This document shows, piece by piece, positions 1 to 6,117 of a stretch of 8,786 nucleotides of DNA. Where the stretch lies: assembly GCA_028704125.1 (NCBI GenBank), contig JAQVLM010000102.1:1-8786 (forward strand), written 5' to 3'. The DNA is from Opitutales bacterium (lineage in GTDB: Bacteria > Verrucomicrobiota > Verrucomicrobiia > Opitutales > JAFGAQ01). Every line of letters begins with the position of its first letter. Positions within the stretch are counted from its first letter, which is position 1. A model generated the notes under the pieces. It searched no databases. It saw nothing but the letters and a program-made list of their open reading frames with translations, and had not been told where the DNA came from. A program made the translations under genes and the position numbers.

Positions 1-902
1 GCGGGAAACTGTGCCTGAGGCAACGGCGTTGGTTTTGGAGGTCATCGCATCGCGTCCGGATTCGTAGGAGTTGGTTACACTGTGCACCGGACCGGTGACG
101 GAGGCAAGCAAATGCGACTGCGGCACATAGGTGTAGCTGTATTCACCTGAGGGGGAGCTGACCGCGTTCAAGCGCCCTGCCCCATCAAAGCCGTAGCGTT
201 GCCAATGGGAAGGCGCGTCCGCGGGATCATCCGGGGTATGGAGGTCCCAACCGATGGAGCGACCGGGCACGGTGCCGTCGATTTCGTAGACGCGGGTGAG
301 GGTTCGCCCGACGGTGGTCGCGGAGGACTCGGAGGTGAGTTGCCCGATGGAGCTGTAGGTGTAGGAGTGGGTGAAGCGCGGAGTGGCGATCCCGCTGCCT
401 GAGAGCGCACCATCCTGCACGGTGTCGAGTTGGCCGGTGCGGGTGTAGGAGAAGGCGACATCGGGGGTGGAGTCGCTGTGGTCGAGGGAGCGCATCATGC
501 CTGCATCGTCATAGACGTAGGTGGTGCTGGTGCCGCGTGCCCATGTGCGGGAAGCGAGGCGTCCGCCGGGGGTGTAGCCGTAGGAGGGACCCTTGCCGTC
601 GGCGTGCTGTTTTTGGGCGAGCTGGCCGGTGGCGGGGTCGTAGACCCAACGGGTGAGCGCGGGGGTGCCGGTGCCCTCCCCGGTGGCGGCGTTGTAGTGC
701 TGCCATGTGGACTGGGTGAGCATGCGACCCTGCGCATCATAAGTGTAGCCGACGGGGTATTGCTGGCTGCCCCATGTGCGGCTGACCTGCCCGGACGGAT
801 GGTAGGCGATGTGTTGCTCGGAGCCATCGGGCAGAACGGTGCGGACGCGACGGCCTCACCCTGGCGCTTCACCGCGACCTGCCGTCCCTGCTGAAGAAAC
901 AA
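1..902 (-). pseudogene. RHS/YD-repeat protein fragment, 5'-truncated, frame broken, continues past left edge
   Basis: The minus strand is open for 285 codons from 855 to 1 and reads as a run of RHS/YD repeats: GYTYDAQGRML, RWVYDPATGQL, YGYTPGGRLASRTW, TYVYDDAGMMRSL, FSYTRTGQLDT, YTYSSIGQLTSES and RYGFDGAGRLN. RHS proteins are large secreted or surface proteins whose YD repeats wrap into a shell around a variable C-terminal domain, often a toxin; that end would lie left of the window. In this frame a TGA sits at 856-858, just before GRRVRTVLPDGSEQH. In a neighbouring frame from 902, QQGRQVAVKRQGE also looks RHS-like, so a small frameshift near 856 probably separates the two. No plausible start precedes the fragment: the first in-frame ATG is near 721-723, inside a repeat. 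It is much more GC-rich than the glycosidase genes, which suggests a separate origin. The family call is secure; pseudogene status is inferred, and a sequencing indel plus an upstream truncation is the alternative. Confidence 0.75.
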
Positions 903-973
903 TCTCCATCACAGTGGAAGCCACGGATGAGGAGAACGACGACCTGTCCTTCAGTGCATCAGGCGCACCCTAA
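884..973 (+). pseudogene. Possible C-terminal remnant of an Ig/cadherin-like domain protein
   Basis: The plus strand reads VPAEETISITVEATDEENDD followed by LSFSASGAP and TAA at 971-973. The pattern of a beta-strand, an acidic A-T-D-x-x-x-D-D turn and L-x-F-S-A-S-G-x-P resembles the end of bacterial Ig-like or cadherin-like repeats, which are common in secreted proteins. No start is visible, and leftwards the frame runs into DNA that is clearly RHS-coding on the opposite strand. If real, this is a stub joined to the RHS fragment by recombination. The piece is only about 29 residues, so chance resemblance is a serious alternative. Confidence 0.33.
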
Positions 974-987
974 GGGGACAACAAAGA

Positions 988-1017
988 AGGGCCTCTCCCG
1001 GAAACGGAAGAGACCCT
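988..1017 (-). terminator. Candidate rho-independent terminator for the minus-strand genes
   Basis: The arms 988-1000 and 1005-1017 form a 13-bp stem around a four-base loop. Read on the plus strand, the stem has two C-A mismatches (992/1013 and 997/1008). On the minus strand these become G-U pairs, so the stem is continuous only for minus-strand RNA. There it is followed by the U-rich tail TTCTTTGTTG. It lies about 245 nt past the GH43 stop and would also shield the RHS fragment from read-through. The U tract is interrupted, so strength is uncertain. Confidence 0.5.
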
Positions 1018-1223
1018 CTATGATGGTTGATCACAACCTTTCATCCTGCTGAAATTCGCCAACTCATGTGTGTAATTTCTACCCCTAGAACATAACAACG
1101 ACAAAAGCTGCAAAACAGGATTCAATGAATTGGATCACCCAAAGTGTTATTTGTTCACGGGTTTTGAGAGATTTCCAATTCCGTGCAGCTTTACAGTAAA
1201 CCTGAAATCTGATGCAGACAATA

Positions 1224-1245
1224 TCCCTCCCCGGAGGCGGAGGGA
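1224..1245 (-). terminator. GC-rich hairpin just downstream of GH43 stop
   Basis: TCCCTCC at 1224-1230 and GGAGGGA at 1239-1245 form a perfect 7-bp stem with an 8-nt loop, starting about 18 nt after the GH43 stop on the minus strand. The minus-strand sequence after it (ATATTGTCTG) is only mildly U-rich. It may be a weak terminator or a 3'-end stabilising hairpin; the structure at 988-1017 is the better terminator. Confidence 0.35.
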
Positions 1246-1262
1246 AAGGAACGGACGCCCGC

Positions 1263-3029
1263 TCAGTCCATCCGGGCATGCGGGCCGACTGTTGCCCCGA
1301 CAAATCCTCCCGCCACAGCTGTGGTAAGCATTTTTGCATCGAGATCCGTGGCAAAGGGAACCCAGTCTCCGGAAGCCACTGAATACTCAAACCGGCAAGA
1401 AGCCTTATCGCTGATGATCCGCAGCGAAATGGAGTCGCAATCCGGTAATGCTACAGAAGCGATCTCATCCACCGCATCCTTAAGGGCGCGTTCGAGGAAC
1501 AAAGATAGCCCGTCCCCTTGTCGACGCACCCCTGCGTAGTAGTGATGGGTATCGTTCTGGAAAACCGCCAGTCCGGCAGAAACTCCCGCCTCGAGCGGCG
1601 GCTCAAATGCAAGGGAAGCTTCGAAGACCGGGTGCTGAATCCTGCGGCCAAGAAAACTCGGGTTGTTCTTTTCAAAAAGCTTCTCCTGGCGGGGGACCAT
1701 TTTCAGGTGTCCCTCACTTGCATCCATCACCCACCATTCTTGGGAAGGAGCCCGCAGCATGATCCATAGACGGGACAGCTCCGCTGCAGAAAAATCGTCC
1801 CTCCACTGGAAACTGCCATTCATCGGCAATTCCGGATTCGCGATAAAGTTTGCGCCAGCCGGAGCATCGAGAACCAGAGGCACCCTTTGATCGGAGGGGA
1901 GAATCATCGGCCAACCGTCTTCCGTCCACTTCATCGGTAGCATGAACGTCTCACGACCCATCGGAGAGAAATCGCCCTCATAAGGACGCACCCCCAGGAA
2001 CACCGCCCACCAGTTTCCATCGGGGCCGATTACATAGTCCGCATGACCGGTGCAAGTAACAGCTCCCGGCACATGTGGGTCGAGGGTGCGCTGAGTCAGA
2101 ATTGGATTACCCCTCCATGGCAGATAAGGGCCATCCACCTTCTCGCTCCGGAAGATCACCTGTGAATGATCCGGACCCGTTCCACCCTCCGCACAGGAAA
2201 GGTAATACAGGCCGTTGACCTTGAAAAGATGTGGACCCTCAATCCAAATCGGTTTGGTCGAAATGTCCACCCCTCCATTCACCAAAACCTGGCGCGGCCC
2301 GATCATCTCTTTGGCCACAGGATCGAACTCCTGTATCCAGATCGCGCGGTGCCCCTCATACAGCGGATCACCAACCGGCGCACCGTTGTTCACCATCCAT
2401 GCCCGCCCGTCATCATCAAAGAAAAGGGACGGATCAATCCCTTCAAACGGGGTGTAGACGGGATCGGACCAAGGCCCCGCGGGATCCGTCGCCGTAACGA
2501 CAAAATTGCCCTGTCCTCCGACCATGGTGCAGACCGCGTAGTATGTTCCGTCGTGATAGGTGAGCGCCGGTGCGAAGAGCCCGTTGGATACCGAAATTCC
2601 ATCGTAGGGCAATTGCTCCGGACGATCTATGATGTGCCCAATCTGCCGCCAGTTCACCAGATCCCGACTGTGAAAGATCGGGAGCCCCGGGAAGTAAGCA
2701 AAGGTTGAGTTGATGAGGTAGTAGTCCGCTCCAACCTGATGAATACTGGGATCGGGATAGAACCCGGAGAATACCGGATTGCGGATAGTCCCGGGTTTCA
2801 AAGGCCCGGTTGCGTCCGGGTCTGTTCCCGAGTATTCGAACCAATCGAACGCCACCGGATTTGGACTGGCAGCATTGCAACCATCAGGATTTCCAACGGC
2901 CTGCTCCGAACCGGCCGCCACGATGCCATTCCCAAAGCAAAGGGACAATCCAGATATTAGGAAAGCTGTAGCCAGTGATAGTCTGCCGGATCTTGGATAA
3001 GCGAATGGTTTCATATCGATAGGATTCAT
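1263..3029 (-). CDS. Secreted GH43 glycosidase (beta-xylosidase/alpha-L-arabinofuranosidase type) with C-terminal beta-sandwich
   Basis: Predicted 588-residue exo-acting hydrolase that removes xylose or arabinose from xylan-derived chains with inversion. Residues 1-39 look like a signal peptide ending IVAA, so it is exported. The five-bladed GH43 propeller covers about residues 75-385. The three family acids are all present: the base Asp in FYPDPS (D93), the pKa-tuning Asp in GIDPSLFFDDDG (D199) and the acid Glu in IEGPHLFK (E264). GHADYV and GRETFMLP match the beta-xylosidase-like branch. Residues 405-588 form the ConA-like sandwich seen at the C-terminus of many GH43 xylosidases, ending GGFVGATVG. 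An upstream TTG at 3092 would add a non-signal-like prefix; the ATG at 3029 gives a normal signal peptide, although no clear Shine-Dalgarno is seen (ATG at 3014 is also possible). It lies 138 nt after GH95 on the same strand, probably in one transcript. Xylose versus arabinose preference cannot be read from sequence. Confidence 0.9.
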   Translation of the reverse strand: MNPIDMKPFAYPRSGRLSLATAFLISGLSLCFGNGIVAAGSEQAVGNPDGCNAASPNPVAFDWFEYSGTDPDATGPLKPGTIRNPVFSGFYPDPSIHQVGADYYLINSTFAYFPGLPIFHSRDLVNWRQIGHIIDRPEQLPYDGISVSNGLFAPALTYHDGTYYAVCTMVGGQGNFVVTATDPAGPWSDPVYTPFEGIDPSLFFDDDGRAWMVNNGAPVGDPLYEGHRAIWIQEFDPVAKEMIGPRQVLVNGGVDISTKPIWIEGPHLFKVNGLYYLSCAEGGTGPDHSQVIFRSEKVDGPYLPWRGNPILTQRTLDPHVPGAVTCTGHADYVIGPDGNWWAVFLGVRPYEGDFSPMGRETFMLPMKWTEDGWPMILPSDQRVPLVLDAPAGANFIANPELPMNGSFQWRDDFSAAELSRLWIMLRAPSQEWWVMDASEGHLKMVPRQEKLFEKNNPSFLGRRIQHPVFEASLAFEPPLEAGVSAGLAVFQNDTHHYYAGVRRQGDGLSLFLERALKDAVDEIASVALPDCDSISLRIISDKASCRFEYSVASGDWVPFATDLDAKMLTTAVAGGFVGATVGPHARMD

Positions 3030-3167
3030 CTTTTGTGGGTGATTAATTGAAAGCCGGTGATAAAACGATAGCGAAGCATGATCGCAAGGCAAAGCAAATG
3101 GATGATGAGATCCTCGTGCGTGGAGCTTTGGAAGATTCAGTATTCATTTTTGTCGGACGCATTCAAG

Positions 3168-5684
3168 TCATTCGCAGACGATCATCGGGGCATCGCCACG
3201 TTCTTCCATGGCATGCCTCAGATGCAGAACGGAACCCGGGATGGTCTCAATGTCGTAGAGGAATGTTTTCCGGATCGCGTGTTGTGAGACAGGGTTACTG
3301 CCTGCCGAGGGGAGGTCCGCATCCCGCACCGGGTTTTTCCGGAAAAACGGATTCGGGTTCGCATCTCCTTCGGAAACCGGATTCATCGGAACATCGCAAA
3401 CCAATGAAACATGCGAACGCACACGGCAGACCCCGCCTAATGCGGAATGGATCTCCGCATGGGTAAGCACTCCATCCTTCCAGACCATATTGACCGTAAA
3501 TCCGCCCCGTGTCCTAAGCCCTTTCACCGAACCCGATGACCATGCGTCTGGCAAAGCAGGAAGCAGGGAAACAAACCCGTCGTGGGACTGGACCAACATC
3601 TCGCTGATCCCGGAAGTGCATCCGAAGTTTCCATCGATTTGAAAGGGAGGATGCGCGTCAAAAAGGTTGGGATAAGTCCCTCCTTTTCCATCGTATCCGT
3701 CAATATTGGTGCATGGAGTCAATTGCTCCCGTATCAGCTTAAGCGCGCGATTGCCATCGAGCAGGCGCGCCCACAGGTTGACCTTCCAGCCCATCGACCA
3801 ACCGGTGGATTCATCCCCCCGGTATTCAAGGGACTGTCTGGCTGCACCAAAGAGATTGGGGGTCGCATACGGGGATACCTGGTCGCCCGGATGCAATCCG
3901 TAGAGGTGGGAGACGTGCCGGTGCCGGTCATCCTCACGGTCCCAATCCTCAAGCCATTCCTGCAATTGACCGAAACGTCCGATCCGCATGGGCGGCAAAC
4001 GGGATCGCATGGACCGCCATTCTTCCACCCATTCGGCATCCACCCCCAATTGATCCGCCGCCTCCATCGCATTTGAAAACACATCATACACCAACTGGTT
4101 GTCCATCGTAGCACCAGCGCAAAGGGTCGTGCCATGCACATGCGCATTCTCCGGAGACATCCCTGGACTCACAACCAACCATTCTCCATTTGGATGTTCT
4201 TGAAGCACATCTACATAGAATAAGGCGGCACCTTTCAGGACCGGATAGATCCGTTTGAGGAATGCCTGATCCCCACTGAACAAGTAATGCTGCCATGCGT
4301 GCTGGCTCAACCATGCGCCACCCATCGGCCACATCCCATAGAACCCACCATCCACCGGGCCCGCAATCCGCCACAAATCGGTGTTGTGATGCACCACCCA
4401 TCCCCGGGCACCATACAATTCGCGGGCAGCGTCCCCACCCGATTCCACCAAATCCTCCAGCATCGCAAACAAAGGCTCATGCAGCTCAGCCAGATTCGTG
4501 GGTTCGGCAGGCCAATAGTTCATCTCCGCATTGATGTTCACGGTGTATTTGCTGTCCCATGGCGGAAACAGATGCTCATTCCAGATCCCCTGAAGGTTGG
4601 CCGGCTGAGTTCCCGGCCGGGACGATGCGATCAGCAGGTAGCGCCCATACTGGAAGTAGAGACTGACGAGTTGAGGATCATTACCGTCAAAAAACTCCCG
4701 GATCCGCTGGTCGGTGGGCTTCCCCGCGGCATCGTTCTCTCCAAGATCCAATACCACCCGATCGAACAGACGCCGGTGATCGGCGACATGATCTGCCCGG
4801 ACCGAATCATAGTCGCGAGTCTTCACCTTCGAAAGCGGCACAAGCGAGAGGCGTTTCGGGTCGCCCCCCAAGTCCCTGAAGTTTTTGAAATTCGTTCCGA
4901 TCGCCACATAAACCACAACCGCATCCGCGTCCTTCACGGCCAACCGGTTCCCCTCAACCTCAAGACTCCCGCCCTCTATTGCCGGCATCACCCTTGCCTG
5001 AAAGCGCACCCGACCCTCTTTGTTCTCCATGGAACTGCTCACCCCATCCAATAGCAACATTCCATCTGCCACCGATATCTGGTGTTTCCCGTGCTCACTC
5101 GAAAACCCAAGCTTGCAGGTGATCCGGGATTTTTCGCTGGAAGACAGCCGGACCGCGATCACCTGATCCACCGCGGACGCGAAGTATTCACGGGTAAACA
5201 CAACCCCATCGACCGAGTATCGGGTGGAGCAAAGCGCATTCGCGATGTCGAGCTCCCGACGGTAGTTATCCCAATTGTCATGACCCGGAAACTCAATCAA
5301 CAGATCACCCACCGGCTGGTAGGCCATTCCATGGTTCATCCGCTCATCTCCCTGTTGGGGAATCACCTCCATGAGCACGGCTTCGGCATCCTTGAAATGG
5401 CCATCCCTGATCAAGGCCCTCACCTTTGGCAACACCTCGCGGAATCCTTCCGGAAGATTATTGCCGGGCTCGCCCGCCCAAACCGTATCCTCATTCAACT
5501 GGAGCCTGTCCAAAGAAGGAATGCCGAATACCATGGCGCCCAGCCTGCCGTTTCCGATCGGCAAGGCCTCCACCCACTGCGAAGCGGGTTGCGCATACCA
5601 AAGCCGGTTCAGATCTTCGCCTCCGATCAACACGGAACCCAATCCCATCCACACAAACCATGCGGTCACCCCAATACGACTCAT
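3168..5684 (-). CDS. Secreted GH95 alpha-L-fucosidase / alpha-L-galactosidase
   Basis: Predicted 838-residue inverting glycosidase that removes terminal alpha-linked L-fucose or L-galactose. A short signal-like segment (residues 1-22) precedes the family's N-terminal sandwich, which starts RLWYAQPASQWVEALPIGNG and includes QLNEDTVWAGEP. The alpha/alpha barrel carries RPGTQPANLQGIWN (356-369), NINAEMNYWPAEP (383-395), SPGMSPEN (506-513), HVSHLYGLHPGDQV (590-603) and FQIDGNFG (681-688). By comparison with Bifidobacterium AfcA, N383, N385 and D684 form the Asn-activated base system and E512 is the acid, so the enzyme should be active. Thr381 stands where AfcA has a substrate-binding His, as in an L-galactosidase of this family. 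Length is normal for the family. ATGs at 5699 and 5690 and a further upstream in-frame ATG at 5774 exist, but AGAGGA at 5691-5696 sits 6 nt before the ATG at 5684, deciding the start. It is the first gene of the minus-strand unit, followed by GH43. Confidence 0.92.
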   Translation of the reverse strand: MSRIGVTAWFVWMGLGSVLIGGEDLNRLWYAQPASQWVEALPIGNGRLGAMVFGIPSLDRLQLNEDTVWAGEPGNNLPEGFREVLPKVRALIRDGHFKDAEAVLMEVIPQQGDERMNHGMAYQPVGDLLIEFPGHDNWDNYRRELDIANALCSTRYSVDGVVFTREYFASAVDQVIAVRLSSSEKSRITCKLGFSSEHGKHQISVADGMLLLDGVSSSMENKEGRVRFQARVMPAIEGGSLEVEGNRLAVKDADAVVVYVAIGTNFKNFRDLGGDPKRLSLVPLSKVKTRDYDSVRADHVADHRRLFDRVVLDLGENDAAGKPTDQRIREFFDGNDPQLVSLYFQYGRYLLIASSRPGTQPANLQGIWNEHLFPPWDSKYTVNINAEMNYWPAEPTNLAELHEPLFAMLEDLVESGGDAARELYGARGWVVHHNTDLWRIAGPVDGGFYGMWPMGGAWLSQHAWQHYLFSGDQAFLKRIYPVLKGAALFYVDVLQEHPNGEWLVVSPGMSPENAHVHGTTLCAGATMDNQLVYDVFSNAMEAADQLGVDAEWVEEWRSMRSRLPPMRIGRFGQLQEWLEDWDREDDRHRHVSHLYGLHPGDQVSPYATPNLFGAARQSLEYRGDESTGWSMGWKVNLWARLLDGNRALKLIREQLTPCTNIDGYDGKGGTYPNLFDAHPPFQIDGNFGCTSGISEMLVQSHDGFVSLLPALPDAWSSGSVKGLRTRGGFTVNMVWKDGVLTHAEIHSALGGVCRVRSHVSLVCDVPMNPVSEGDANPNPFFRKNPVRDADLPSAGSNPVSQHAIRKTFLYDIETIPGSVLHLRHAMEERGDAPMIVCE

Positions 5685-5690
5685 GTTCAT

Positions 5691-5696
5691 TCCTCT
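5691..5696 (-). promoter_or_regulatory. Ribosome binding site of the GH95 gene
   Basis: AGAGGA on the minus strand lies 6 nt before the ATG at 5684-5682. The ATG at 5690 directly abuts it and the one at 5699 precedes it, so this site picks the third of three clustered ATGs. Confidence 0.6.
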
Positions 5697-5792
5697 CATA
5701 CTATCAACGGTTCCACAGGCTGGCTTACGGAAACAACAAACAGACACGCCCGGAATATCGAGGCATTGACCCATCCCTCAGATCCGGGCTGA

Positions 5793-5809
5793 CGGATTGC
5801 TCCAATCCG
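5793..5809. promoter_or_regulatory. Perfect 17-bp inverted repeat, candidate operator
   Basis: CGGATTG and CAATCCG form perfect 7-bp arms around the spacer CTC. The dyad centres about 117 nt upstream of the GH95 start. It could bind a dimeric regulator or form a hairpin in the GH95 leader. No U tract follows on either strand, so it is not a terminator. Confidence 0.45.
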
Positions 5810-5884
5810 AGATACCAATACCACACTGCGGCCAGATCCGCTCACCCTTAATCCACTTGACAGTTAAGTTCGCGTTTCGGGCAA

Positions 5885-5928
5885 ATCCCGCCCGGGATGA
5901 AAACCGGATCCTCGGGATTGAATCTCCG
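5885..5928. promoter_or_regulatory. Two adjacent dyads with CGGGAT half sites
   Basis: ATCCCG-CC-CGGGAT (5885-5898) is a perfect inverted repeat. About 15 nt on, CGGGATT-G-AATCTCCG (5913-5928) is a second dyad with one bulged base. The half sites resemble those of the 17-bp repeat at 5793-5809, and CGGGATA recurs singly at 6084-6090. A repeated operator for one regulator is plausible but unproven. Confidence 0.32.
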
Positions 5929-6104
5929 GCACCCCTTGCATAAAGTGATTGCATGGAGCGTGCATTCCGTTTCGAACCGGATGTCGCTTTCCCGCCACCG
6001 CCTGCTATTGTTCCAACTTGAAACCATCGTATTGAACATGTGTTTACCTCGCGTCTCAAACGTTGAAGGACTGCAACCCGATTCGGGATACAACCGTATT
6101 TGAA

Positions 6105-6111
6105 GAAAGGA
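6105..6111 (+). promoter_or_regulatory. Ribosome binding site of the GH30-GH43 gene
   Basis: GAAAGGA is followed by the 6-nt spacer CACCCC and the ATG at 6118. This supports that ATG over the in-frame ATG three codons later. Confidence 0.6.
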
Positions 6112-6117
6112 CACCCC

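Larger units (their letters stand above)
974..1262. other. Non-coding stretch between remnants and the GH43 gene
   Basis: This segment is AT-richer than its flanks. No convincing gene is seen; the minus-strand reading frame that covers part of it (1085-1390) overlaps the GH43 gene in another frame and looks like no protein. It holds a strong hairpin at 988-1017, a small dyad GGTTG-ATCA-CAACC at 1025-1038 and another hairpin at 1224-1245. It most likely serves as the 3' untranslated and terminator region of the minus-strand glycosidase genes. Confidence 0.55.
5685..6117. promoter_or_regulatory. Divergent intergenic region between GH95 and the GH30-GH43 fusion gene
   Basis: About 430 nt separate the two divergent starts, so promoters for both genes should lie here. 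No convincing pair of -35 and -10 boxes was found: TTGACA at 5857-5862 has no -10 at the right distance. The region holds several dyads built on CGG(G)ATT-like half sites (listed separately), which suggests shared control of both arms of the locus. Open frames on both strands here (5778-6128 minus, 5897-6103 plus) resemble no protein and are judged chance. Confidence 0.6.

Noticed and set aside
430..894. 154-residue plus-strand reading frame, and overlapping minus-strand frames at 168-461, 495-902 and 509-706
   Set aside because: They lie antisense or out of frame to the RHS repeats and have low-complexity Ala/Gly/Pro composition typical of shadows in GC-rich DNA. Only the first residues of the 495-902 frame were used, as evidence for a frameshift.
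1085..1390. 101-residue minus-strand frame overlapping the GH43 3' end
   Set aside because: It is out of frame with conserved GH43 C-terminal sequence and carries no recognisable motif.
2166..2708. 180-residue plus-strand reading frame inside the GH43 gene
   Set aside because: It is antisense to well-conserved GH43 motifs and resembles no protein family.
3030..3167. Internal promoter between GH95 and GH43
   Set aside because: A weak TTGAAT/AATACT pair on the minus strand was seen, but the match is too poor to separate from chance in this AT-rich gap.
4287..5792. Plus-strand frames of 255 and 236 residues (4287-5054 and 5082-5792)
   Set aside because: They are antisense to the GH95 gene and have no recognisable domains or ribosome binding sites; long shadows are expected opposite a biased coding frame.
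5857..5862. Perfect TTGACA as a promoter -35 box
   Set aside because: No TATAAT-like hexamer lies 16-18 nt downstream, and it is about 255 nt from the nearest plus-strand start.
5897..6103. 68-residue plus-strand frame upstream of the GH30-GH43 gene
   Set aside because: No Shine-Dalgarno sequence, no recognisable motif, and it spans candidate operator dyads; a leader peptide cannot be excluded but is unsupported.
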